From positions 56,882,519-56,946,518 of the forward strand of contig OY735209.1 in the NCBI GenBank assembly GCA_963457665.1: 64,000 nucleotides of DNA, in the 5' to 3' direction. Made by a program: the position numbers and the translations under genes. Below, piece by piece: positions 12,190-25,379 of the stretch. The DNA is from Thysanoteuthis rhombus (lineage: Eukaryota; Mollusca; Cephalopoda; Oegopsida; Thysanoteuthidae). The first letter of the stretch is position 1, and each line of letters opens with the position of its first letter. A model generated the notes under the pieces. That model was not told the DNA's origin. It saw nothing but the letters and a program-made list of their open reading frames with translations, and did no database searches.

Positions 12190-12275
12190 TGCACTTTTAA
12201 GCATTTGGAGGACCAAGGTTACACTCAGTGGCTAGCAAGACTAACAAATTAACTACTGTACTACCAAAAGTTCAT
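12190..12275 (-). mobile_element. tRNA-derived SINE head (minus)
   Basis: The minus strand reads TTGGTAGTACAGTAGTTAA (A-box-like), then CTTGCTAGCCACTG, then CCTTGGTCCTCC (B-box-like). The layout is that of a tRNA-derived SINE head. Confidence 0.45.
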
Positions 12276-12279
12276 TTTT

Positions 12280-15200
12280 TTTTTTTTATTCCTAGTAAGC
12301 CAACTGGCATGTCTCAGCTGATATACCGCATTTTATATTTTAACGATTTCATATAAATGTAAAGTTGGCAGATTGCTAAAGAGTAAAAATATGGGATCAG
12401 CTTTCACGTTCTGTTCAATACATGAAAAGAATTTCCTAATACGGGGAAGGTTAGGATACTTATATTTTCTAATGGTAGAATTTATATCTAATTGAATTCT
12501 AGTCTCATGATAAAATGATTCAACAGCTTTTTCTTCTGAGGCAGGTAATCTGTATCCTCTTGAAATCTTTCAACACAATGCATTTCCTGTTTTTGAGTGT
12601 GTTCTCTGGCCTTGCATCCAGTAATTTTCAAGGAGCTCCCAAGAGAAGAGAATCTTCATTTTGCACCTAAAATTTTTTCTTTCTTCCTGAACACTTTCCA
12701 TACCTAATATAGATGGATTGCCCCAAATATTGAGTACATAGGCTGCCATTTTTAGCTTATATTGTCTGCTTCATTGTCATCCTGATAATCACATTTGCAG
12801 CATGAATTTATATTACTTGGATATGGGAACTTGTCTTGATTATTGATGGAAGCAAACACGCTTAGAAGGAAATGAAGGATTGTTTTAAAACTCCTTGAAA
12901 ATGACTGGATCTGACATACATCTTGGACCGGCTGGAAAGCACCCTAATCATTTTACTTATTTGTTTAACTCTCATTTCCTAGCCTGTACTGAATAGCTGA
13001 CATTTGACCTGAGGATTTCATGCAAAGAATGAAAAGTGTAATTTATTATGCTTTTAAAGTTTGATTCAAAGGTGATTTTTTTCTTTTTAAATTTATAGTT
13101 AGATTTTTGCTTTCATATTTTTTACCAGTTTAGAATATTCCATCATTTGTCATCAGATGCATTAATGAAGAGGGATAGAAATCACATTTACTATTTCTCT
13201 CTCTACCTTCCTGAAAAGTTATCTTTGAGCTGCATTTCCTAGAGATGGTACTGTAATGCATTTTGATTATCAGTCAATCTTTTTGAAGCCAATTTAATTT
13301 CATGGTTTTTCTAAATTTTTACATCTATAATCTTTGATAGGATATTAGATTTTAAACAATTCAATCTCAATATCTCCTTCAATACTGTTGGGGCAAATTC
13401 AATTCTTTTTTAAATTAAATTAGAATTGCCATGGGAGGTAATGAATAACCACCTATTAGGTTTGAACAAAATTTTTCACTAGAATATTGACTCCTTTTTT
13501 TTTTAAAACATAATTAAAATTTTAATTCTGTCATTTTCTTTTTTTTTAAACAAAAAGAAATTAATTCTCATCATTGTAACTTTGATTTTGACTGATATAA
13601 AGTCAATGATTCATATTTTCTGCAAAAAATCATAATGCCATTTTTGATGACTGTGAAGAAAATTTTTAAAAATTGTAACAAGAATTGAATTCTCAAATGC
13701 AGTTAATTTAGGGGAATATACTTAGTTTTACCATTGATCAATTTGAAATGTGCTAAAAATGTCCTACATTTTGCATTATAAAAAAAAGAATTAACACTAT
13801 TAATCAGCACACTTCAAAGGTAGTGATAGATGCCTATGATCAGGTGATGTCAAGGTCAAAATGCACCACATGCATTGTTGTTTGCATCAATCATTTGCAG
13901 TCAACCAGTGGTCAATTTACATAATCCGAAAATATATATGAAAAAGACACCTGGTAAATATTTTTACATCATTTCACTATATTTAATTATTCATCTTTCT
14001 CGTGACATATCATTAATCCATATAATATTTTTTTAAATGTTGAGTGGAAAAAAAAATTTTTCCTGATCAAAAGCCTAAATTATAATTATTCAAATAAATC
14101 AATGAGGACTAAGAAGAAAAATATTTTACTTAACTCTCCTGCTTTTTGAATCCCAAAACAGAAGTTTTATTCTGGCAGTTCTGGAATTTTTTTTCATAAA
14201 GGTTAAACATAATGAATTCTTAAAGGATCTATTAGTAAAATGTGTAAGTGGAAAAATAAATCAATGAAAGCACTAATGCAATGTATAGATAAATCATCAA
14301 TTATCAAGGTTGGGTATGAATCCTGAAAAAAAGTTTGTCCTTTATAATAAATAAGTACCAAAAATTTTCATTAAAATCAAATGTTGCAGGATTTTTAAAA
14401 TCAGGGTATTTTGCATCACCAAATTTTATGAAATTTTCTGAGTGCCAGTATCACTGCCATTTTTTGTTAACATAAAAACAACTTTTCACCCTGTTAATTT
14501 TATGAAAAATCTGTTTTTTTTAGTTTAGTCGTGGAACATTTGAATATTTTTTTCCTTTCCTTCCCAATCTTTCTACTTGGAAAAGTTAAAATTTCAGTCA
14601 AGTTTTTAAGATCCAATGTTGATTTTATGGCAAAAATTTCTATTCATGCCTATCATCTCTTGGAGAAAAAATGAAAATGTGCTCCGACTTGGTGGCATCT
14701 CTCTTCTCTCAATTATATTTATCTAATCATTTTTCATCATAAAGATATCTTGAATCCAATTGAAAAATTTCCTGGAGACTCAAATTTTCTTTCCTTTCAC
14801 TCCTTTTGTACTGTTGATGTCATGCTAGATAACTTTTTTCGTGAAAGATGTCTGTTTTCACCCACTTTTTTAAACAGTCATAGATTCATTTCCTTATATT
14901 TTCCCCCATCTTCTGTTTTATTGCCTGAAACAATTTCTTTCATATGTTTGAAACATCTGTTCATTTAATTTCCTTACTCTTTTTGCGTGTGAGTCAAACT
15001 TATTGTAAAATTAAAACTTAGAACATATCCAAAATTAGTCTGACAATTGTATTTACCATGTTTCTGATGTGATGAATCGTTGGAAATGTTATGTTCTCTT
15101 ATAAAATTTTTTTCATTGCCAATTGAACACCTACTTTGTAATTGGTTCAAATCATCATAGTTATTGATGAGTCCTTATTAACAAAGCAGTGATAGTATTT

Positions 15201-18200
15201 CAAGTTTCCAAAATGCTAGTTCATTTTCATTTATACAAATTTTATCAGCGTAGGTTCAAAATAAGCAGAGATCCATGGGAATTTTGTGATTATTTTACAA
15301 GTAAAACAAGATATATAACAAAAGTATGCACATGTATTTAGATACTCTTCCATTAGCTTCTAATCATTTTCATCGGAATACATATACTTGACTATCACGT
15401 TAGCTATTTAAAATAATTTGACTTGGGTAATCAAAACTAGCCTATTTAACTCAAAGAGTGTATTTTAAGTGATTTCAATTGATCCCTGAACAATAATTAT
15501 GAATTGTAAGACTTTCTCTTGCACTAATTACTCTTGTTAAGTGGAGGGTTCATTCTTTAATGATGCTTGTAGTCCAATAAATATTAGGTAATTTTTTTTT
15601 CATCAATTTTTTTCAGCAAATATTGGAATTTTTCTCTTCTGAACTGTCAAAAACTGAATGTCTAAAAAATCCCATGGCAATATTCAAGAAATTCTCAAAT
15701 GTTGGTTGGTTACTGCTATTTCCCTGGTCTCCTGTGGAAATTGCTAACCTTCAAAGCAATGAAACATTATTCCTTATTAATTTGCATCCAGATGTTTAAA
15801 CATATTCAAAGAATTTCAATTATGTTATTAGGTTAGTTGTACATAAATCAAATTGATCTCTGAAATATCTACATTATATAATGTATTATAATAATTCAGT
15901 AATCTATAGAAAATGTATACAATAGGGTTTGGATCTTTTTACTTGATCCACTGACCAACAGGTCAGGTTCTTGCCTAAGCCCCCTTCAGGTTGTGTCAAA
16001 AATGATCCTTTTGAAGATAGGATTTGAAGAAAAAATAGATGATCCTTCAAAACAGAAAAACAACTGGAAAATGCACAGACCAAGATATTGTGGTTTAAAT
16101 AAGAAAAATGAGTACTTGGATCAAAGAAAAAAATGACCATTTAAATAACGATTGCCTGAATTGTAAATAAAAGTTGCACTTTGAATCAATCAAAAAGGAT
16201 TAGTTTGTTATAACTGGATCTTGCCTGGTCTCCTCTTGAATGATGCATACCAATGAATTACTGACTTCATTTATTACCATATATAGACTGACCATTTTAA
16301 TAGCCATACTGAACAGCTTATCAGATGTTTTTGTCCCCAAAATATATTCAAATATTATACTGTGTCTAAAGGTAAACTAAACACTGACTGACAAAACTGT
16401 ACAACAATTTTCTTTTTTTTTTTCAATCCCCAAATATCTATGTGAAACACGGTTTCAGACATCTTATATGCAAGTATTCAGAGGCTGGTAAATATGCTAG
16501 CTGACCTTACCTACTGCAAAGTTGAAATTTTTAAACTTATGGATAAAGATCCCAATGAACTTGTTCAAATGTTTCAAATTATCTAGTTTTGTTTTGTTAT
16601 TTGTGGGATGTCAACAATGGGATATAAATGATATTTTAAAGAGTTTTCTTAAAAACTCTGGACAGGCATCTGTGTCCCCCTCTTAGAACTTGAAAAATCA
16701 ATTTTTATAAAAATTCATTCACTTTTGGCATCTTTAGTTTGCATATCTAATCAAATTCAAATTGTGCCCATGTTTTATTATTGCATATGGGTTTGGATTA
16801 TGAGTTAGTGTTTTTGCTCTGAGAAAAACGTGTCAGTTTGAAGTTCTTCGAAAAATTCTGCCAAACTGGTATAAGCACTAAGAGATAGAAATTCACGTCC
16901 ATGGTCACCTATGTTGAAAGGAAAGTAAAGGTGCAGTTAAGCATTATAGCTACATTGTAAATAGAACACCCTCTTATATAACCTTTGACAGATTAGTTCT
17001 AACAAATTGAAAGGAAAAAATGTGAACTTTTCTCTATCAGTTTTTGAAATCTGTCTGACGATTGTATTTACCATGTTCTCTTTCTTGTTGCCCTCACTGA
17101 TTTCTTTAGCGATAAAATTAGTTTTCATTTTTATTTTTTATGACCCAATTGCAATTGACTGCATTAGAGTACACACACACACAATGTTAGTACATTAATA
17201 TATAGTTGTTCATTTTTTTTTTGAAACCATAAAGTTCAAAAGAGAAAAATCTCCATAAAAAAAATACAAAATAAACAATATGCTGACTGAAATAGTGAAT
17301 AGCTGGATTTTATGATCTAATCATAATTAAAAAAACTAAAATCCTACTTTTTAATTCAGAAATTGTTCTTTCTCATGGTTACATTTAACTTATCATTAAG
17401 TAAATCATTACATTTAACTTATTTTAACAAATTCTGTGATTTACGTAAGCAAGAGGATTCCTCAAAAGCTTTGTTTTGGCATTTAAAACATTTTTCAACA
17501 ATTTTATTTGTCAATAATAGAATTACTATTAGCAATAGTTATCATTTTTGCAGACGTGTTTGCTTGCAGCTTTGTATTCTGAACATTCTTTAGTATGAGT
17601 AAAATTTCAGCCTTTTCTGCTAAGGAAATTTCAACATTATCAATCAGACGAAAAATTATCATTGATGCAAACATGCAGAGTATGAATTATAGAAAAAGAG
17701 GATTCTATTCAGTGGGCAACATGTTGCTGAAGTTAAATCTACTTTCAATAAATTTAGAATTTTTATTTATTTTTTTTTTGTAAGAGTACTTTGTGTACTT
17801 CTTGTACTTCTTGTTATTGATTAATCAAAGGTTAGGGTTCAGGCCTTCTGTACATTTTAAATCTGTATCATCTTCACCCAAGATGATTGGGCTTATAAAG
17901 AAAAACTCTTTGATTTTAATTCTGAACTGTCTTTATATTAAATGCCAATTCATGAAATAATCACCTCTTGATATATATCACATACTGGATTCTACAAAAG
18001 TATAATGGATGGAAAGGAAAGGCAGTATAGAACATGACATTGACAAGAGATACCTAGAATCAATTCTAGGCATCAGCTTTGAAGCTGTCTCTCTGTTACC
18101 ATAAAAAATAGAAAATTCACCTGCCTCCTTGATCAATAACAACAATGACTGAAAATAAGCCTTAAGGTAGTCCTAATACTTGTATTTTACAATGATAAAA

Positions 18201-19525
18201 AAGTAGTCAGTCTCCTGTGTGAATCTTCGAAATGACAGTAGTTCTAGTAAGCAGATGGTGCTATGAAATTAGCCATTGTGCCTATTGAATTGTCTGGAAG
18301 TCTAGCTCTTGTGTTATCAAACAAAAACTTATCTATATACAAGAGAATATCAGATGAAGGCATATAAAAGCAAAAATGTAATGATTGCTTCTTGATGCTG
18401 ATGGTGATTAGGATGTTCATTGAATATTTTTATCAATGAAGGAATAGAATACTTCTCAGGTGCTAAGTTAGATATTCTGAAAGATGAAGTAATGAAAAAA
18501 ATGGCTATACATCCTAATGACCTCATGTTTTTTGAGATTGACAATGATTCCATTTGTCTGAGTTGGAATTCATTCTCCTTCATTGCTCCCTTCACTTAAC
18601 TTGACTGATCTTTTGAGAAATTTTCTGAATGCAGTGTGAATTGCTATGCAATATCTTTTTCATATTGTGATATCCCTCTGACCATTTTAGAAATAACTTG
18701 GAATCTTGGTATCATATCTGATGACATGTATTTTTGATTTCATACTTGAAACAAAAAATATCATAGGTTTCATTGCAATTAAGCTCTCTATTATACTTTT
18801 GCTGATTGAGACTTTTTGAAAAACTTGTTCAAGGGTTCGGCTCAGCTAGAACTCATCACCTCCATCAGCTGATCAGAGATATTGATATCATTTGAAAAAG
18901 TTCTTGCGTGTATACTGCTAGATATTTTCCAAACAATCATGTGTATATGCATTTATATACACAGTGTGTCATTTAAAGATAAAGTGGATGAAGGGGAGAT
19001 GTTGGAGACTGCTTTCACAATACTCATATACGTGGCTTATTTTAATGTCTAATACCTATTTTCAGTACGGTGGTTAGTGTGCCAATTACTAGTTACTCTA
19101 AAACGCAGCCTAATGCATAAAATTAATTGCCAGGATATATGTGTGTATATTCAAGTGAGTCTCATATATCAATATATTTTGATCCAAGAATCTCTTATTA
19201 TATAATGTTTGTGAAGATTTATATGAACTGCAACATTTCAATGAAAAAGTTTACGTAATTGCAAAAATCTTTGTCAAATATCTATTTTGAAGAATTCTTA
19301 TCAATAAATTTTCACATTACAATGAAATTCAAATCTTTTTTGTTTTGATTTTTTTTTCTTTTCAATCCAGGACACTCTGAAGTATCCTTTCTTGGATATT
19401 TGCCCATTTGTATTAGCAGTAAATTTGAGTAAGTCCGTATATGACCTGTTCATTTAGTCAATGTTTTACACCCTAAAATCTGTAAAAGAATTTTCAATTT
19501 CTCAGATAAAGTATTGTCAATTATT
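12280..19525. other. 7-kb AT-rich desert
   Basis: No gene and no repeat family recognised, apart from a short coding-like frame on the plus strand around 18411-18597 (reported separately under findings). The base composition is strongly AT-rich with many short A and T runs. Confidence 0.5.
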
Positions 19526-19529
19526 TATT

Positions 19530-19730
19530 TATGACGGGTATTTCTTTCATCTTGCTTCAGTTCTTTTTAAATTTTTTATAACAACTTCCATTATTCTATT
19601 ATCATTAAGCAGAGCAGATTGTGAATAAAAAAAAAGCCTCCAGCAAGATCTGAACTCACATCACTTGTTGTTGGAAGCCTATTTATCCAGGATCACGTAG
19701 GCCAACCAGTAGGAGTCATTCAAATTTAGC
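19530..19730 (-). mobile_element. SINE family A, minus copy
   Basis: The minus strand reads through a GAGTTCAGATCTTGCTGGAGG core, then a poly-T/TTTATTC segment, and ends in AAGATGAAAGAAATACCCGTC. The same order (core, TTTATTTCCAATCTG, tail AGATGAAAGAAATA) is present in the plus copy just to the right and in copies at 28 kb, 33 kb and 63.7 kb. Confidence 0.65.
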
Positions 19731-19789
19731 TATGTAGCTATATTCTTTATTCCTCTGAATGCCATAATCAGTCATCAATTGTTTCTATA

Positions 19790-19960
19790 TTACTGTGTCA
19801 TGAAAAGGCAGAAGTTCCTAAGGATAAGGGATATGAGTTCAGGCTTTGCTGGAGGTTTTGTCTTTATTTCCAATCTGGGCTGCTAACATGATGGTAGAGT
19901 GAAAGCAACAGAAATCAGATGAAAGAAATATTTGTTTGATAACCAATTAGTATTCATGCC
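19790..19960 (+). mobile_element. SINE family A, plus copy
   Basis: It contains GGGATATGAGTTCAGG, then TTTGCTGGAGGTTTTG, TTTATTTCCAATCTGGGCTG, and a tail CAGATGAAAGAAATATTTG. It faces the minus copy at 19530-19730 head to head with about 60 bases between them. Confidence 0.65.
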
Positions 19961-19964
19961 TTCT

Positions 19965-22070
19965 TTAAATTATCCTGTTTTTATTTACATCTGAACAAAA
20001 TCCTGATTTTAAAAAGGTTTCTTTTAAAACCAAAGTCATGTTTTGTCTTATAAGATGCTTTATTAAAAATTTTAAGTCTCCTCAAATATCTACATTTTAA
20101 AATACTTTTCTGCAACCAAGTTTAAAATAATTTTTTTTCTTTTAAAGAAAGCCACTCAGCTTTCCTCTCTTGGAAGATTGTTCCAATTCCCACTCGGCCT
20201 TATGCCAGCTTAACTAAGCAAATATCTTAAAACAGTGAAACAAAAAGCCAATGTATAAGTCAGAAAAGAACGTTTACACTTGTGTATCTTCTTAGCCTGT
20301 GAATATAATTTTGATCCACTAGCTTTTATCTATTTACCAAATGATTGGGAGTACAATTTGCCCCTGGGTCAGTAACTCCCTGTTACATTAAAAGGGCAGT
20401 ACCTCCCCATCAGATTGAAAGGGTTGTGGGTTACCCTGTACTTTCATGACTTGGTTCACAGGGAGTGGGCAGTTTTTTGTCATTGCCCACACACATGTGA
20501 GGGCCTCCATGTTAAATTAACTGAATTTGCTCTCAAGGGGAGGTGGATAGATTTCATCTTCCCCCACTAATGTCCCTATTGATTTACTAGCTGTCAGCAA
20601 AACAGATTAAATTGGTGGGTAGGCATCATGTGTAATTAGGATTTATAATCTATAATGATATGCAAAGGTCTTTCATACCAAGTACATTTCAAGACCTCTG
20701 AAGCTATTGGGTCTTTTCTAGCCACCAAATGTTGACCTGTTTATGCAGGCTTCCTTCTTCATTAAGAAATGACTACTGTGCTTTATCAGCTGAAAAGATC
20801 TAAAACCTTAATCTATGCCTTGATTATGTTTTTTTCCAAAGCCAAGCATTTTTATTTCTTGATTAGTTTGCGAAGCCTTTATATATTTATCTTGCCTCAT
20901 ATTGCAAATATTAAGTTTAATATTAAGTCTTTATTGGCAAAAAAACATAAACAAATACTGATCACACTGGAAAATCAGTCGTTATTCAAACCTTCAATAG
21001 GATCTGTGTGCTTGTAATGCAAATTGCTTCTGAGATTTCTTTTCTTATTGGGAACTTTATGAATGTTGGTTTGTGCTAGTTGTCCATTAGCCTTATCCCT
21101 GCCTGGACTATCCCATCCCAGATTGGGTTTTTTTTTTTTTTTAAATAAAAAAAAAACAAAGGTCAAAACTGTCTGCAGAGGCCAACACCTATCAAGGCAA
21201 ATTCTCACGTATGCCCAGATAAGATTGTCCTCACTGAAATGAAAAATCAGCAAGAAGGTTATCTTTAATGTGATGCTTTCACTTGTTTCATTTTGCCCAA
21301 TTGCACTTCCATGACATTGTTTTAGCCTTGGAATAGGTATCGGCTATTCATTTTGTCAATCTGTTTTGATTTTTTTTTTTTTTTTTTTTCTGTTTTCTGT
21401 ATCATTTGAATAAAAAATATTTCTTACTCAGTGTTGGGAATTATCTGTAGCCTGAGTATTTGAGATACCCCTTCTGACACTACTTTCCCTTGGCACATTT
21501 CCTAATGTCTGCAGTTAGCAATTTGACTCTACTTCTTAGGAATATTTTTTCTTGGACTGAACTTATCAGAAAAATCTTTTTAAACCTCTCCGTCATTTTT
21601 TTCCTACAAGGAAAAAAGATAATAGAAACTTGTTTATTCTATATGAAACCACTCCTTACCTTATAAATATCAATAGACTGGTTTGGCTCTCGAGCGGGGA
21701 GTTTTAGTAAAAGCAAGGCCATTAGAATTGATCAAATTATATGCATCAAGTGGTTGTTACATCCACTTGAGCTGGCCTGAATTGCTAACTTTCAACAAGC
21801 AGTGGACAAATATTATATTTGTATTAAATATAAACTTTTAATATCAAAAGTGATGACTCTATTCTCTTTACGATATCAGAATTCTTGTGTAAATAAACAA
21901 AGCTGTTATATATGATGCTGCTTGCTTGCTTGCTCACACTGCCAGCAAAATTAAAATGTTTATCAAAAGTTGTACATAACTCAAATATTGTATATTGAAT
22001 CACTGTAGCCCCACAAATGACCTGGCCAATCAACCAGCCAAGTGGGCCACGGATTCATCTCTTTGCTTTT
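19965..22070. other. no gene seen
   Basis: AT-rich DNA. The part at 20340-20600 is GC-richer and has small inverted repeats (for example GTGGGCA...TGCCCAC near 20467-20492) but no family is recognised. A perfect 8-bp hairpin (TCAAGTGG/CCACTTGA) lies near 21746-21770. Confidence 0.45.
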
Positions 22071-22075
22071 CTGTG

Positions 22076-23312
22076 TGATATATATGTGCGTTATGTGTTT
22101 GTGTGTGTTATGTATGTGTGTGTGTGTGAGTGTTATGTATGTGTTTGTGTGTGTGTGTTATGTATGTATGTGCTTGTGTTTGTGTTATGTATGTGTTATG
22201 TATGTATGTGTGTGTGTGTTATGTATGTATGTGTTTGTGTGTGTGTGTGTTATGTATGTATGTGTTTGTGTGTTATGTATGTATGTGTTTGTGTGTGTGT
22301 TATGTATGTGTTTGTGTGTGTGTTATGTATGTGTTTGTGTGTTATGTATGTGTTTGTGTGTGTGTTATGTATGTGTTTGTGTGTCTGTTATGTATGTGCT
22401 TGTGTGTTATGTATGTGTGTGTGTTATGTATGTATGTGTGTGTGTGTTATGCATGTGTATGTGTGTGTAATGTGTAATATATGTGTGTGTGTGTAATATG
22501 TGTATGCGTGTGTGTAATATGTGTATGCGTGTGTGTAATATGTGTATGCATGTGTGTAATATTTGTATGCGTGTGTGTGTAATATTTGTGTGTAATGTGT
22601 GTGAAATGTATGTGTGTGTGTGTGTGTGTAAAATATGTGTTGGTGTGTAATATATGTATCTGTGTGTGTGCGTGCAATATATGTATCTGTGTGTGCGTGC
22701 AATATATGTATATGTGTGTGTGCGTGCAATATATGAGTGTGTAATATGTGTGTGTGTATGTGTAATATATGTGTGTGTGTATGTGTAATATGTGTAATAT
22801 GCGTGTGTGTGTATGTGTAATATGCGTGTGTGTGTGTTGTGTAATATACGTATATGTGTTGTGTGTGTTGTGTAATATACGTATGTGTGTTGTGTAAATA
22901 TGTATGTATATATGTGTGCGTGTGCATCGTATATGTATGTATGTATGTCTGTGTGTGTTCTGTAGAGGTGGGAGTGTGTTCTGTAGAGGTGTGTGTGTGT
23001 GTTCTGTGGAGATATGTGTTGTACATATACATGTGTGTGTGTTGTACATATACATGTGTGTGTGTTGTAGATAAATGAGTGTTTGTGTGCGTTGTAAATA
23101 TGTGTGTGTGTTGTAGATATATGTGAGTTTTTGTGTGCGTGTGTTATACATATGTGAGTGTGTGTCTTATGTGTGTTATATACATTTATGTGCATGTGTT
23201 ATACATTGTGTATATCATACATATGTGTGTGTATGTGTGTGTATGTGTTATATTTTTTTATATATATATGTGTGAATGTGCGTGTTATATATGCACATAT
23301 ATATATATGTAT

Positions 23313-23375
<63 letters not shown>
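22076..23375. repeat. 1.3-kb composite TG/TATG microsatellite with changing units
   Basis: The whole stretch is TG-rich on the plus strand. Sub-blocks use different units in order: GTTATGTATGTGTTTGTGT types (22090-22470), GTAATATGTGTATGC types (22470-22590), GTGCAATATATGTATC types (22650-22735), GTATGTGTAATATGC types (22740-22830), GTTGTGTAATATACG types (22835-22900), GTTCTGTAGAGGTG types (22960-23010), GTTGTACATATACATG types (23015-23065), and a terminal pure TA then GT run. Long open frames on both strands here are products of the repeat and not genes. Confidence 0.95.
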
Positions 23376-23379
23376 ATAT

Positions 23380-25375
23380 GATCATTGTAATTTGATAAGT
23401 ATTGGTTGTTGCCTCAAATTTCCTAATCATTTGATCAATATTACAATATGTTCTGCTGATTCTGAGTCTGGAAAATATTAACCATTCACTCAGCTAACAG
23501 CCACTGTAGATTATTTTTAATGTCTTACTTTTCAGAACTGAAATTCTCCTATGCTTTATACTGATTATTCACTTGAGATTAACAACTTACTGCAAGTAAG
23601 AAGCAAATAGTTCCATATGTGTACTTGGCAATTTATACAATATATGAACCTTCACATATCTTAATTTCTAGTAAACTCGGGAGCATAGATAACTCACTGT
23701 TTCAAATGTACTCTTAAACCTAGTTACCATGTCTGGCATAATGTCACATTTTTAAGCATTAAGTAAAAAAATCACTCCTTTATTCTCATTTCTCTTATAA
23801 TTGCTAAGATGTCAGATTGGGACCTCTATAGTTTAGGATAAGTGTCATGTACATCAAATTTGAAAAAAACAATTTTCATAAACTACTATCATGTTTGTAA
23901 TTAATTACATTCGTTATTCATCCAGATTAAAACATTTTAGTTGAAACCAATCAGTTATAACACCCCAATGCTATATCTATTTACAGATTGAATCACTAGG
24001 TATATGTCATATAGGATTTCTAACATATAATCGTTACCTATTAAAGCTTGTTTTGAAAATGGAGCCTACATGTGTTATTTTATATTCTTCACAAGATGTC
24101 ACTGCTGCTAAGAATCTTCATAGGGTCTCTTATATAGGCTGGATTCCTTTGATCTTTTTTTCCTCATTCTTCCTCCATCTAATCTTATCGACATCTGGGT
24201 TTCACCTGCTTTTCACACTGCCTTTGTTATTTGCTCTTCTCGTATTGCTTGTTCTTTTTTAGAATTTTAGCTCTTCTCCATTTTTGCACTGATGTTCTTT
24301 GTCTTCTTTTCTTCCTTCCTTACTGCTTTCAAATCTTTCCGACTCGGTTACAGTTCAACTGACTTACAGGGATGGATGATTGTCTGTTAATTTTGAGTGT
24401 CCTGTGAATCAAATGTGACCAGAGAAAAGGCATTTTTACCTTTTTTTGCTAGTCTTCTTGAATTCAAATATTTTTATGCGAAAATAGCTTTAATACAATC
24501 TAGAATGGAAATCTATTGATCATAGGAAGAATAAACACCCCAAATTTGATGGAACTCATAACATGAAATTTTTGACCGACACCAGTTGTCAACGTTCTTA
24601 CTACAAAGTAAACAAAATCCATGTGAAATTTATCTGAATCTTTTTTTAGATAAAAGAGGTAGTTTTAATAAAATTACAATTTTATTCAATTTGATCAAAC
24701 ACAAGTCCTCAAGGTTTATTTACTTTATTTTTTGTGCTTTCAATTCTTAAGACTAATTTAGCAGGGGAAATCACTTTTGAGAAAAACCAAATTTATTACT
24801 TTTTTTTCAAACTAGAATTACTATGTTGACATTTATATCAAATAAATGAAACTGTCCACCTGCTTGAATAAATTAAGATGGGGAAAAATTAATAAAGCAT
24901 ATTTCAAACGACCGCCCGATACAGTAGAGAGTACAGATTATAAATAAGCTGACAAATTATGGATCGGTGAATTTATTAGGGCTCTTTATCGCTTTTGACT
25001 TCTTAGTTGGTGTCACTTGATGTAAATAATTTGTTTATTTTACTCATAATTTGTCAATTTTATTATTACTTTTTTGATGAAAATCATTTTGGGTAAAAAA
25101 ACATTAAATGAATGAATAAAAATAAGATTGTCGAAAAAGAAGGAAAATTCTGTTATTGAAACATAATTGTAAGGTCTTACTTTGACTTGTTTTACACTAT
25201 TGCGGGACTTGTCAGATAGTCTGTTATATAGCTATGAGGCAACACTACCTGCTCACACATGAACTATTATCACCTGATACGACATCTCTCTTTTTTTTTC
25301 TCAAGATTTTTTTTTCTCCTCTTTCAAATATAGTGTCTTCTACTGAGAGGAAAAGATAAAATTAAGAAAATTTTA
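23380..25375. other. no gene seen
   Basis: AT-rich DNA without recognised repeats. Several T-rich tracts would mimic splice acceptors but no coding sequence lies beside them. Confidence 0.5.
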
Positions 25376-25379
25376 GTCA

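Noticed and set aside
22017-23195. Long overlapping open frames on both strands (up to 262 codons) rich in Cys/Val/Met or Thr/His
   Set aside because: They are translations of the TG/CA microsatellite; all frames lack stops because of the repeat units, and none has a domain.
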